From: Mesobacillus jeotgali
GTDB taxonomy: Bacteria; Bacillota; Bacilli; Bacillales; Cytobacillaceae
Length of the DNA: 64,000 bases
NCBI RefSeq assembly: GCF_900166585.1
Contig: NZ_FVZC01000009.1
Span: 744,001 to 808,000 of the forward strand
Direction of reading: 5' to 3'
Shown here: one piece after another, positions 7,829 to 16,378 of the stretch
How positions within the stretch are numbered: position 1 is the first letter of the stretch
Layout: every line of letters starts with the position of its first letter
Program-made: the position numbers and the translations under genes
Notes under the pieces: model-generated
Database searches by the model: none
Told to the model about the DNA's origin: nothing
The model's input: the letters and a program-made list of their open reading frames with translations, nothing else

Positions 7829-9154
7829 TTGATTTTACATGAAATCGAAACCAAGAGCCGTGAGTTTATTGAGGAACTCCAGCTGCAAAGACTTAAGAGG
7901 GTCGTAGAAAAGGTCGCTCAAAGAGTACCGTTTTACCGTGAAAGGTTCGAGGAGTCCAATTTTTCTCCTGAAATGCTGCAAACTTTAGGGGATTTGGAAG
8001 CGCTTCCTTTCACTGAAAAGCAAGATTTGCGGAATCACTATCCATTCGGATTATTCGCTGTCCCACAGAATGAACTCGTCAGGGTACATGCTTCTTCCGG
8101 AACTAGCGGAAAGCCGACGGTTGTAGGCTATACCCAGCATGATATCGATATGTGGGGAGAAATTGTAGCAAGATGTATTGCGCTTGCTGGCGGGGAACCA
8201 GGGAAGTTCCTCCATAACGCCTATGGATACGGTCTATTTACCGGGGGGCTTGGGCTGCACTATGGCAGTGAAAAGCTCGGTATGGTGACGGTACCGGTAT
8301 CGGGCGGGAATACTCAGAGACAAATCATGTTGATTGAGGATTTTAAACCCGAAGTTATTTGCGGGACGCCTTCATACATTCTCAATATTGCTGAAACAAT
8401 GGAGGAAATGGGCAAGGACCCTCGCAATACATCACTGAAATATGGAATTTTTGGAGCTGAACCTTGGTCTGAGGAAATGAGGAAGACACTGGAAGATAAA
8501 ATGGGGATCAAAGCCTGTGATATCTATGGTTTGAGTGAAGTGATTGGGCCTGGTGTAGCGAATGAATGCCACGATGCACAGGCAGGCCTGCATGTTGCAG
8601 AAGATCATTTCTATGTTGAAGTGATCAATCCAGATACACTAAAGCCAGTACCAGATGGGGAAGAAGGAGAGCTTGTCTTCACCAGTCTTACCAAGGAAGC
8701 GTTTCCGGTCATCCGCTATCGGACCGGTGACATTGCATCCTTGACAAGGGAAAAATGCAGCTGTGGAAGAACGACGGTAAGAATGTCGCGTGTCAAAGGC
8801 AGAATCGATGACATGCTGATCATAAATGGGGTTAATGTTTTTCCTTCACAGATTGAACACTGTTTGCTGACGGTTCCTGAGCTTGCGCCTCATTATCAAA
8901 TTCAGATTTTACAAAAGCGGACGTTAAAGGTCTTGGAGCTTCACGTTGAGATGAAGGAGGAATTCTTCACCTTGATTGGTGAGGATCCGATTTCTGACAT
9001 GGTCTATCAGCTGGAACAAAGTATTCAATCCCTGCTTAAGAGCCAGTGTTTGATCTCAATGGAAGTACGTGTGCATCGTCCGAAAACAATCCCGCGTTCT
9101 GAGGGAAAGGCAGTCAGGATTATCGATAAAACAAAGGAACCAATTGGAACGTAA
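7829..9154 (+). CDS. paaK: Phenylacetate-CoA ligase
   Basis: The 441-residue AMP-forming ligase activates phenylacetate to phenylacetyl-CoA in the cytosol, the entry step of the Paa pathway. It carries the adenylate-forming P-loop SSGTSGKPTVVGYT (about residue 92), the motif YGLSEVIGPG and the TGD hinge region (YRTGDIASLTREKCSCGRT), with cysteines typical of PaaK. An in-frame ATG at 7793 lies inside the operator palindrome and has no ribosome-binding site. The TTG at 7829 follows GGGGGCGG and is chosen as the start. It is the first gene of the paa operon; paaA begins 19 bp after its stop. Confidence 0.93.
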   Translation: MILHEIETKSREFIEELQLQRLKRVVEKVAQRVPFYRERFEESNFSPEMLQTLGDLEALPFTEKQDLRNHYPFGLFAVPQNELVRVHASSGTSGKPTVVGYTQHDIDMWGEIVARCIALAGGEPGKFLHNAYGYGLFTGGLGLHYGSEKLGMVTVPVSGGNTQRQIMLIEDFKPEVICGTPSYILNIAETMEEMGKDPRNTSLKYGIFGAEPWSEEMRKTLEDKMGIKACDIYGLSEVIGPGVANECHDAQAGLHVAEDHFYVEVINPDTLKPVPDGEEGELVFTSLTKEAFPVIRYRTGDIASLTREKCSCGRTTVRMSRVKGRIDDMLIINGVNVFPSQIEHCLLTVPELAPHYQIQILQKRTLKVLELHVEMKEEFFTLIGEDPISDMVYQLEQSIQSLLKSQCLISMEVRVHRPKTIPRSEGKAVRIIDKTKEPIGT

Positions 9155-9173
9155 TCATAAGGAGGTAAACAGC

Positions 9174-10133
9174 ATGGAAAACACCATTTCTTTCGGTCAG
9201 CTGACGGATGAGGAAAAATATCATCATTTTATGAACCGAATTGATGCTGGCGAAAAAATCGAAGCGGATGACTGGATGCCGCAGGACTATCGAATGACGC
9301 TAATTAAACTGATTTCGATGCATGGAATCAGTGAAATAATGGGAGCGCTGCCTGAAAAGGAATGGGTGCCAAAGGCCCCTTCTTTGAAAAGAAAACTTGG
9401 AATCATGGCGAAGGTGCAGGATGAGATGGGACACGGACAGCTGCTTTTGAGGGTGGCGGAAGATTTGATGAAGCCCCTTGGAAAATCAAGGGAGAATATC
9501 ATCGAAGATTTGCTCTCCGGTGACCTTAAATTTCACAACGTCTTTCATATGGAAGCGAAGACCTGGGGAGATGCCGGATTGATTGGATGGCTTGTAGATG
9601 GTGCGGCGATTATCACACAGACGAACATGCTTGATGCTTCTTATGGACCATATGCGAGGGCCTTGAAACGCATATGTGCAGAGGAGGTTTTCCACGCCCA
9701 GCATGGAGAGGCGATCATCATGGCATTAGCTGAAGGAACAGAAGAGCAAAAAGCGATGATCCAGGATTCGATTGACCGCTGGTGGGAATCCCTCTTGATG
9801 TTTTTTGGGCCAGGGGATGCATCGACAACGGGGACATCAAAACAGGATACAACCATCAAGTACGGAATCCGGACGAAAACAAATGAAGAACTTCGCCAGG
9901 ACTTTTTCACAAAGTATATTCCAAGGGTCCTTTCACTCGGCCTTAAACTGCCAGATGAAACGATGCATTTTGATCAGGAGTCTGGAATGTGGAAATACAA
10001 GCAGCCTGATTGGAGCAAGTTCAAGCAAATCATCAAGAATAATGGACCTAAGTCAAAAGAGCGTCTGAGGTTGAGGGAGATTTCATACAGCAACAATAAA
10101 TGGGTAATCGACGCGTTAAGCGCAAAAGCATAG
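9174..10133 (+). CDS. paaA: Phenylacetyl-CoA 1,2-epoxidase, catalytic subunit PaaA
   Basis: A 319-residue ferritin-like di-iron protein and the catalytic subunit of the PaaABC(E) monooxygenase that epoxidises the ring of phenylacetyl-CoA. Iron-ligand motifs are visible: QDEMGHGQ (about residues 82-89) and CAEEVFHAQHGEA (about 166-178), each giving Glu/Asp-Glu-x-x-His. The ATG at 9174 has an AAGGAGGT ribosome-binding site; an upstream in-frame start would overlap paaK. Length agrees with other PaaA proteins (about 310). Confidence 0.95.
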   Translation: MENTISFGQLTDEEKYHHFMNRIDAGEKIEADDWMPQDYRMTLIKLISMHGISEIMGALPEKEWVPKAPSLKRKLGIMAKVQDEMGHGQLLLRVAEDLMKPLGKSRENIIEDLLSGDLKFHNVFHMEAKTWGDAGLIGWLVDGAAIITQTNMLDASYGPYARALKRICAEEVFHAQHGEAIIMALAEGTEEQKAMIQDSIDRWWESLLMFFGPGDASTTGTSKQDTTIKYGIRTKTNEELRQDFFTKYIPRVLSLGLKLPDETMHFDQESGMWKYKQPDWSKFKQIIKNNGPKSKERLRLREISYSNNKWVIDALSAKA

Positions 10134-10186
10134 AACGAGAGGCAGGGACGATCTGCCTTCAGTCTTCTAGGGAAGGAGAGGGAATC

Positions 10187-10534
10187 ATGTCTGGAAAAGG
10201 ATTCTACCAGGAGTTTGAAGTATTCAGCAAGCGGACGGATACATCTCCCATGCAGCACCAGTTTTCACTGCTTGCACCGAATCATGAGCTTGCACTAGTG
10301 ATGGCACAGGAAAACTTTATGCGCCGGGAACCGGTAGCCGATATTTGGGTCGTCAAACGGGATGATGTAAGGAAGATGTCCTTAGAAGAACGGCAAACTT
10401 TGCAAAGGCTGGATAACAAGGATTATCGGAATACAAAAGGTTATGGATATTTGAAAAAGAAATGGCGCCATTATGAGCAGGAAATGCTGGATGAAAAAGA
10501 AATTCTGTCATGGGGAGGGAAACAGGAGAAATGA
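10187..10534 (+). CDS. paaB: Phenylacetyl-CoA epoxidase subunit PaaB
   Basis: A 115-residue small subunit with the typical opening FYQEFEVFSKRTDTSPMQHQFSLLAPN and the internal FMRREPVADIWVVKR. PaaB bridges the PaaAC dimers in the epoxidase complex. The ATG at 10187 follows AAGGAGAGGG. Its stop overlaps the paaC start (ATGA), so the two are translationally coupled. Confidence 0.93.
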   Translation: MSGKGFYQEFEVFSKRTDTSPMQHQFSLLAPNHELALVMAQENFMRREPVADIWVVKRDDVRKMSLEERQTLQRLDNKDYRNTKGYGYLKKKWRHYEQEMLDEKEILSWGGKQEK

Positions 10535-11349
10535 GATATGCACTTGAAGATGCACTGAAAAACGAAGCTTTCCGAGACGCTGCCTCAGAGCTCCTGTTCC
10601 AGCTTGCCGATGACGATTTCATTCTTGCCTACCGTGGCTCTGAGTGGCTGGGCCTGGCCCCCCATATAGAGGAAGATGTTGCGTTCTCGTCAATTTGCCA
10701 GGATACAATGGGACACGCTGCAATTTTCTACCAGCTCCTGAGTGATCTCGGAGCTGGTGATCCAGACCGACTGGCTCATGCAAGGCCAGCAGCAGAGCGA
10801 AAGAATGCGATTTTACTGGAGAAGGTGAACGGTCCGGGGACATATCTGACAGAACCTCATTATGATTGGGCATTCGCTGTAGTCAGGAACTATTTTTACG
10901 CTCAGGCCAAGAAAGTGAGAATTGAATCGTTGAAGAATTCCTCTTACCAGCCTTTGGCTCAGGCGGCAGTCAAAATCAATATGGAGCTTTACTACCATCT
11001 GCTGCACTGGAAAACCTGGTTTTCACAGCTTGTCAGTGCTGGGGGAGAAGCGAGGTCAAGGATGGAGGCTGCAATGGAAACAGCTTTCCAGGAGCTTGAT
11101 GGCTTGTTTTCTTTTGGAGATAAAGGAGAAGAGTTTACAAAACATAATTTAATAGACTCAGAGGCAACCTTGAGATCCAATTGGGTACAAAACATGTCCA
11201 CAGTTTTTGAAACATTAAGTCTAGAAATACCGGAGAATTTCGGATTGAAGAGCGGAAATGGCCGAAATGGTGAGCATACAGCCGATCTTCAGGCAGCCCT
11301 TGATACTCTGGGTGAAGTGTATAACACCAACCCAGCAGCGAGCTGGTGA
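10531..11349 (+). CDS. paaC: Phenylacetyl-CoA epoxidase structural subunit PaaC
   Basis: A 272-residue ferritin-like protein related to PaaA but serving as its structural partner. The N-terminal half contains FQLADDDFILAYRGSEWLGLAPHIEEDVAFSSI, and the CQDTMGHA region corresponds to degenerate metal motifs. The ATG at 10531 overlaps the paaB stop by 4 bp and has CAGGAGAA before it. Length fits PaaC (about 250-275). Confidence 0.93.
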   Translation: MRYALEDALKNEAFRDAASELLFQLADDDFILAYRGSEWLGLAPHIEEDVAFSSICQDTMGHAAIFYQLLSDLGAGDPDRLAHARPAAERKNAILLEKVNGPGTYLTEPHYDWAFAVVRNYFYAQAKKVRIESLKNSSYQPLAQAAVKINMELYYHLLHWKTWFSQLVSAGGEARSRMEAAMETAFQELDGLFSFGDKGEEFTKHNLIDSEATLRSNWVQNMSTVFETLSLEIPENFGLKSGNGRNGEHTADLQAALDTLGEVYNTNPAASW

Positions 11350-11355
11350 TTCTTA

Positions 11356-11838
11356 GTGCTGAGAGATAAAGTTTACGAGGCACTGCAAACTGTAAAGGAT
11401 CCAGAAATCGATAGTGTCTCAATTATCGAACTTGGGATGGTAGAAGAGCTTGAAGTTTTGCCGGGGGCAGTCTTTATCAAGCTTTTGCCGACATTCATGG
11501 GATGCCCGGCGCTGGATATCATCAAAAAAAATGTTGTTAATGCGGTATCCGCTATTCACGGAGTCGAAAAGGTTGAGGTTGAATTCATTTTCCACCCGCC
11601 ATGGACTTCCGACCGTGTTAGTGAGACTGGCAGGGAAAAACTTAAAGAATTCGGCATCGCCCCGCCTCCGAGACACATTGCGGAAACAGGCGAGTGGCAG
11701 GCAGACTGTCCGTACTGTGGTTCAACATATACAACAATGGAAAATCTCTTTGGCCCAACCGCATGCCGCAGTATTTTATATTGCAAGGCTTGCAAAAATC
11801 CTTTTGAGGCCATGAAACCAGTATCAACATTGATGTGA
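11356..11838 (+). CDS. paaD: PaaD, MIP18/SufT-like Fe-S or metal maturation factor
   Basis: The 160-residue protein has an N-terminal MIP18/DUF59 domain (KDPEIDSVSIIELGMVEELEV..., with the FMGCPALDII cysteine, about residues 14-60). A C-terminal zinc ribbon with two Cys pairs follows (CPYC and CKAC, about residues 121-150), separated by the PaaD-typical TxxxNLFGPTACRSILYC stretch. PaaD is needed for epoxidase activity, presumably in cofactor assembly. The start is GTG at 11356, six bases after paaC. Confidence 0.9.
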   Translation: MLRDKVYEALQTVKDPEIDSVSIIELGMVEELEVLPGAVFIKLLPTFMGCPALDIIKKNVVNAVSAIHGVEKVEVEFIFHPPWTSDRVSETGREKLKEFGIAPPPRHIAETGEWQADCPYCGSTYTTMENLFGPTACRSILYCKACKNPFEAMKPVSTLM

Positions 11839-11936
11839 CATGGAAATGTCATTTCAATTGATTAATAGCTTCAAGAGTCCAAGCATATATTCACTTTGGT
11901 ATTAAAAAATTTCAATGATAAAAGGAGAGAGTTTTA

Positions 11937-12245
11937 ATGGTAAAACTAATCGCGATTTACAAGCATCCACAGGACAAAGAGGCATTTGACAAGCATTATT
12001 TTGAAACTCACGCTCCGCTGACTGCCAAGATCCCGGGCCTTCGTAAAATGGAAGTTACACGTATCGTCGGCAGCCCAATGGGTGGGGAAGGCAAATATTA
12101 TTTGATGTGCGAAATGTATTATGACGATCATGAAGCACTGAAGGCTGGCATGAAATCTGCAGAAGGCAAGGCTTCCGGTAAAGATGTCATGAGCTTTGCG
12201 GGTGATCTGGTCACGATGATGATCGGTGAAGAAGTTAATGAGTAA
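11937..12245 (+). CDS. EthD-family ferredoxin-like small protein
   Basis: A 102-residue EthD/Dabb-type protein with a ferredoxin-like alpha+beta barrel half, beginning with the family pattern LIAIYKHPQDKEAFDKHY and H-APLTAKIPGLRK. Such dimeric proteins include monooxygenases and cyclases; the function here is not known. It lies inside the paa operon after a 98-bp gap and overlaps the following crotonase gene by 8 bp, so it is co-expressed with ring-opening steps. The ATG at 11937 follows AAAGGAGAG. Confidence 0.8.
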   Translation: MVKLIAIYKHPQDKEAFDKHYFETHAPLTAKIPGLRKMEVTRIVGSPMGGEGKYYLMCEMYYDDHEALKAGMKSAEGKASGKDVMSFAGDLVTMMIGEEVNE

Positions 12246-13014
12246 CTACGAAGTCATTGAAACAACTGTGAAAGGGGAAGTCGGACTGATCGAGCTCAAC
12301 CGTCCGAAGGTTCTTAACGCCCTGAACAGACAGATGGTTTCAGAAGTACTTTCGGCAATGGAGGCATACGACAATGATCCAGAAATCAAGGTCATTGTCC
12401 TTGCTGGAAAAGGCAGAGCATTTGCAGCGGGTGCAGACATCGATGAAATGATGGAAGCAGATGCAATCAGCATGGAAACAATGAATCAATTTACGGACTG
12501 GGATCGATTAGCCTGGATTAAAAAGCCGGTAATTGGAGCAGTCCATGGATTCGCCCTTGGCGGTGCATTTGAACTGGCACTATGCTGCGATATGCTGTTT
12601 GCTTCTGAAAATGCTGAGTTCGGCTTCCCGGAAGTCAATCTTGGTGTCATGCCGGGGGCGGGAGGGACACAGCGCCTGACCAAGCTTGTCGGCAAGACGA
12701 AAGCGATGGAATGGATCCTTAGCGGTAAGCGCATTTCAGCAAAAGAGGCTTTGCAATATGGAATTATCAACTCGACGTTTGCAGAGGAAGTCCTGATGGA
12801 AGAAACCTTTAAATTCGCAAATTCAATCGCAAAGCAGGCCCCAATAGCAGTAAGGCTGATCAAGGAATCTGTCTTGAAAGCGGTCGATTATCCTTTATAC
12901 GAAGGCATGCAATACGAACGAAAGAACTTTTACATGCTCTTTGCCACAGAAGATCAGAAGGAAGGCATGAGGGCTTTCAAGGAAAAACGGAAGCCTCACT
13001 TCAAAGGGAAATAA
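12238..13014 (+). CDS. Enoyl-CoA hydratase (PaaF-like)
   Basis: A 258-residue crotonase. The oxyanion-hole motifs GRAFAAGADIDEM (about residue 62) and GFALGGAFELALCCD (about 103) are intact. The second catalytic glutamate region PEVNLGVMPGAGGTQRL (about 130) is also intact, as expected for a hydratase. In the pathway it would hydrate 2,3-didehydroadipyl-CoA. The ATG at 12238 overlaps the preceding gene. Which of the three crotonases here does which step cannot be settled from sequence. Confidence 0.85.
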   Translation: MSNYEVIETTVKGEVGLIELNRPKVLNALNRQMVSEVLSAMEAYDNDPEIKVIVLAGKGRAFAAGADIDEMMEADAISMETMNQFTDWDRLAWIKKPVIGAVHGFALGGAFELALCCDMLFASENAEFGFPEVNLGVMPGAGGTQRLTKLVGKTKAMEWILSGKRISAKEALQYGIINSTFAEEVLMEETFKFANSIAKQAPIAVRLIKESVLKAVDYPLYEGMQYERKNFYMLFATEDQKEGMRAFKEKRKPHFKGK

Positions 13015-13028
13015 GGGGGTACATAGCT

Positions 13029-13802
13029 GTGTTTGAAACCGTTTTGTATGAAGTGCGGAATCAGGTAGCCTACATCACCCTGAACCGCCCTGATAAATTG
13101 AATGCCTTCACAGAGCAATTGAACAGTGAGATCCAGTCCGCCATCAAAACCGCTTCAAGGGATAAGGCAGTCAGGGCACTGCTGATAACTGGTGCGGGAA
13201 GGGCCTTTTCCTCTGGAGAGGATTTGGCTGGTGTTTCCGAAGCTATGGATCACGGAGAAGTGCTCCGAAAACGTTATAATCCAATGCTCCTTGAGCTGGA
13301 ACGTTGTGAAAAGCCTGTAATTGCGGCAGTCAATGGAGTGGCGGCAGGAGCAGGAATGAGCCTTGCCCTGGCCTGCGATTTCCGGGTTGCCTCGGAGAAA
13401 GCAAGCTTTGTCGAAGCTTTTATCCATGTCGGCCTGGTGCCTGATGCTGGAAACCTTTATTACCTTCCGCGCCTGATCGGTCATGCAAAAGCAATGGAGC
13501 TGGCTGTTTTTGGGGAAAAAATACCCGCAGAAAAAGCGAAGGAGCTTGGCCTTGTTACCGAGGTTTACTCATTGGATAACTGGGAAGAAAAAGTTGCTGC
13601 TTTTGCACAAAGGCTCGCCAGTATGCCAACAAAGGCAATCGGGCTAATAAAAAGGAATCTGAAAGCAAGCTGGCATTCTAATCTTGAGGATTATCTTGAA
13701 AAAGATGCCCAGAGCCAGCGAATTGCCGGACAGACAGCCGACCATAAGGAAGGCGTCCAGGCATTCATGGAAAAAAGAAAGCCAGTTTTCAAGGGAGAAT
13801 AA
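13029..13802 (+). CDS. paaG: 1,2-epoxyphenylacetyl-CoA isomerase (PaaG-like)
   Basis: A 257-residue crotonase that keeps the oxyanion hole (GRAFSSGEDLAGV, VAAGAGMSLALACD). It has Asp in the catalytic position (FIHVGLVPDAGNLYYL) instead of the hydratase Glu-x4-Gly-Ala pattern, as in PaaG isomerases that turn the epoxide into oxepin-CoA. The start is GTG at 13029 after an AAGGGGG ribosome-binding site. It is followed directly by the aldehyde dehydrogenase gene. Confidence 0.85.
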   Translation: MFETVLYEVRNQVAYITLNRPDKLNAFTEQLNSEIQSAIKTASRDKAVRALLITGAGRAFSSGEDLAGVSEAMDHGEVLRKRYNPMLLELERCEKPVIAAVNGVAAGAGMSLALACDFRVASEKASFVEAFIHVGLVPDAGNLYYLPRLIGHAKAMELAVFGEKIPAEKAKELGLVTEVYSLDNWEEKVAAFAQRLASMPTKAIGLIKRNLKASWHSNLEDYLEKDAQSQRIAGQTADHKEGVQAFMEKRKPVFKGE

Positions 13803-13831
13803 CGAAAAACCACTCAAAGGAGATGTTACGC

Positions 13832-15349
13832 GTGACAACAGTAAAAGAACAAAAATTCGAATCAATGGCGGTAAAACGCGAGACATATCAGCTAATCATT
13901 AATGGAGGTCGACAGGACAGCGCGAATGGCGAGACGTACAAAGTCTATAATCCTGCTACAGGGGAAGAAATCGCAACAGTAGCCAAGGCTTCAAAGGAAG
14001 ATGCAGAACTTGCCGTACAAGCTGCGAGAAATGCCTTCGACTTCGGTAAATGGCGCCACTTCCCTGTGAACAAGCGTTCACGGACTCTTAATAAAATCGC
14101 ATCCATTATGCGCTCTCGTTTTAATGAATTAGTGGAATTGGAGATTCTTGATACTGGGAAATCTCTTGCTGCGGCTCAGGGTCAGGTGATGCAGGCGATT
14201 GAAGATTTCGAGTTTTACGCAGGTGCTATTGTCAGCCACCGAGGTGCTGTTAACAGCATGCCTGGCGCATTCCAGAATATCACCGAAAAAGAGCCAGTAG
14301 GTGTTTGCGCCCAAATTATCCCTTGGAATTATCCTTTGATGATGGCAGCATGGAAGGTTGCTCCGGCAATTGCAGTCGGATGTTCAGTTGTAGTAAAACC
14401 AGCATCTTTGACACCACTTACAGCCATTGTCCTTGGTGAAATCTGTATCGAAGCTGGAGTTCCGGAAGGCGTAGTCAACGTCATTCCAGGGTCAGGTTCT
14501 GTTGTCGGAAACTACCTCGTTGAGCATGAGAAAGTCGACAAGGTCGCTTTCACAGGATCCACTCCAATTGGAAAAGATATCATGGCAAGAGCATCGCAGA
14601 CTTTAAAGCGTGTAACACTTGAACTTGGCGGAAAATCTCCGAGCATCGTGTTCAACGATGCAGATCTTGATGCCGCAGTTGATGGTTCTCTATTTGGGAT
14701 CTTCTATAATACTGGCCAATCGTGTGAAGCACGTTCACGACTTTATGTCCATGAGGATGTATATGATGAGTTTATTGAGAAATTCGTTGCGAAAACCAAA
14801 CAGCTGAAGCTCGGAAATCCTTTTGATAAAGAAACGCATGTAGGCGCTGTCATCAGCGAAGATCAATTGAATGTAATTGATGGCTATGTGAAATCAGCTG
14901 TTGAAGACGGAGCGAAAGTTTTAACAGGCGGAAAAACTGCTAATCTCGAAGGCTATGAAAATGGCTATTGGTATGAGCCAACAATCATTGCAGAAACGAG
15001 TCACAGCATGAAGGCTGTAAAAGAAGAAATCTTTGGACCGGTTGTTGTCGTCATGAAGTTCAAAGATGAAAAGGAAGCAGTCAAACTGGCAAATGACAGC
15101 GAATATGGCCTGGGGTCAGCCATCTGGACAAAAGATTACGGACGCGCAACAAGGGTTTCCAAGCTAATCCAGGCAGGCATCGTCATGATTAACTGCCCAT
15201 TCTCGGCCTTCCCTGGCACTCCGTTTGGCGGTTATAAGCAATCCGGGTTCGGACGAGAACTCAGCATCGAAACACTTGATTTATATACAGAAACAAAGAG
15301 TATCGTCTCTTACTACGGCAGCCGCCCGCTAAACCCGTTTAACGTGTAA
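13832..15349 (+). CDS. Aldehyde dehydrogenase family protein of the paa cluster
   Basis: A 505-residue NAD(P)-dependent aldehyde dehydrogenase. The Rossmann segment IIPWNYPLMMAAWKVAPA, catalytic Glu in LELGGKSPSIVF (about residue 265) and catalytic Cys in NTGQSCEARSR (about 300) are intact. It most resembles betaine/phenylacetaldehyde-type enzymes. In this cluster it could oxidise the ring-opened semialdehyde, as the ALDH half of PaaZ does, or phenylacetaldehyde. It has no MaoC hydrolase domain. The start GTG at 13832 has AAAGGAG nine bases upstream; the in-frame ATG at 13823 is too close. A terminator follows. Confidence 0.85.
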   Translation: MTTVKEQKFESMAVKRETYQLIINGGRQDSANGETYKVYNPATGEEIATVAKASKEDAELAVQAARNAFDFGKWRHFPVNKRSRTLNKIASIMRSRFNELVELEILDTGKSLAAAQGQVMQAIEDFEFYAGAIVSHRGAVNSMPGAFQNITEKEPVGVCAQIIPWNYPLMMAAWKVAPAIAVGCSVVVKPASLTPLTAIVLGEICIEAGVPEGVVNVIPGSGSVVGNYLVEHEKVDKVAFTGSTPIGKDIMARASQTLKRVTLELGGKSPSIVFNDADLDAAVDGSLFGIFYNTGQSCEARSRLYVHEDVYDEFIEKFVAKTKQLKLGNPFDKETHVGAVISEDQLNVIDGYVKSAVEDGAKVLTGGKTANLEGYENGYWYEPTIIAETSHSMKAVKEEIFGPVVVVMKFKDEKEAVKLANDSEYGLGSAIWTKDYGRATRVSKLIQAGIVMINCPFSAFPGTPFGGYKQSGFGRELSIETLDLYTETKSIVSYYGSRPLNPFNV

Positions 15350-15354
15350 AAATG

Positions 15355-15388
15355 AGGCGAGCACTCCTCTATTCGGGTGCTCGCCTTT
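15355..15388 (+). terminator. Terminator after the aldehyde dehydrogenase gene
   Basis: AGGCGAGCAC pairs with GTGCTCGCCT across a 12-base loop. The T tract is short, so read-through into paaH is possible. Confidence 0.7.
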
Positions 15389-15428
15389 CAGTTTTAAAAT
15401 AGTAAGTGAATTTTAATTTCCTAAAGGA

Positions 15429-15490
15429 AATGTACACAGCCTCAGCCCCCTTGTGGCTGATCAAGGCGCTTGCACTCTTCTTTAGGTACA
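15429..15490 (+). repeat. Remnant of a Bacillaceae intergenic repeat
   Basis: The stretch with CAGCCTCAGCCCCCTTGTGG and CAAGGCGCTTGCACTCTTCT looks like the conserved end of a dispersed repeat common between genes in Bacillaceae (from memory, usually ending AAGGCGCTTGCGCTTTTC). It has no coding potential and ends just before the paaH ribosome-binding site. Confidence 0.45.
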
Positions 15491-15502
15491 GGAGGATATA
15501 TA

Positions 15503-16366
15503 ATGAAGAAACTCGTTGTCATCGGTTCAGGCGTCATGGGCAGAGGCATTGCCTATGTTAGCTGTCTGGGCGGATTTAATACAGTACTGATCGATGTTGA
15601 TGAAAAACAACTATATAAGGCGGAACAGGAAATTAACAGCATTTTTGAAAAAGGGATTTCCCGAAGTAAAATTACCGCCGACGAAGCAGAATCGGCAAAA
15701 GCTAGATTAACATATTCAAACTTTCTCGCTGAGAACGTAAAGGATGCTGATCTGATCATTGAAGCGGTGCCTGAAAAAATAGACATCAAGAAGACCATTT
15801 TTGAAGTGATCGACCAGCATGCGCCGGCAGCCTGCCTGTTTGCGACCAATACATCAACAATGAGTCCGACAGAAATTGCTTCTTTTACAAAGCGACCTGA
15901 AAGGGTCATCGCGATGCACTTCTTTAACCCGGTGCACAAAATGCCGCTCGTTGAGATCATCCGAGGACTTGAAACGAGCAATGAAACGGCCGAAGCGATT
16001 CAGCAGGCTGCCATCCAAATGGGCAAGGAAACTGTTGTAGTCAATGAGTTCCCTGGCTTCGTGACAAGCCGGATCAGCGCACTTGTAGGGAACGAAGCAT
16101 TTTACATGCTGCAGGAAGGGTTGGGTTCACCTGAGGAAATCGACAAGGCTATTAAGCTTGGACTCAATTACCCTATGGGCCCGTTCGAGCTAGGAGATCT
16201 CGTGGGTCTGGATACTCGCCTTAACAATCTGAGGTACCTTTATGAGAAGCTGGGAGAAAAATACCGTCCGGCCCCATTACTAGAGCAATATGTAAAAGCT
16301 GGGCGCCTTGGCAGGAAGACTGGGCGCGGTGTATATGACTATAGGGAATCGGTGACTACAAAGTAA
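15503..16366 (+). CDS. paaH: 3-hydroxyacyl-CoA dehydrogenase (PaaH-like)
   Basis: A 287-residue NAD-dependent dehydrogenase with the Rossmann motif VVIGSGVMGRGIAYV at the N terminus. The HFFNPVHKMPLVEII active-site histidine segment is at about 138-152. The C-terminal dimerisation domain contains NEFPGFVTSRISALVGNEAF and YPMGPFELGDLVGLD. It would oxidise 3-hydroxyadipyl-CoA. The ATG at 15503 has GGAGG eight bases upstream; the longer frame from 15470 runs through repeat DNA and is rejected. Thiolase paaJ follows after 12 bp. Confidence 0.92.
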   Translation: MKKLVVIGSGVMGRGIAYVSCLGGFNTVLIDVDEKQLYKAEQEINSIFEKGISRSKITADEAESAKARLTYSNFLAENVKDADLIIEAVPEKIDIKKTIFEVIDQHAPAACLFATNTSTMSPTEIASFTKRPERVIAMHFFNPVHKMPLVEIIRGLETSNETAEAIQQAAIQMGKETVVVNEFPGFVTSRISALVGNEAFYMLQEGLGSPEEIDKAIKLGLNYPMGPFELGDLVGLDTRLNNLRYLYEKLGEKYRPAPLLEQYVKAGRLGRKTGRGVYDYRESVTTK

Positions 16367-16378
16367 AGGGGAATGGTG

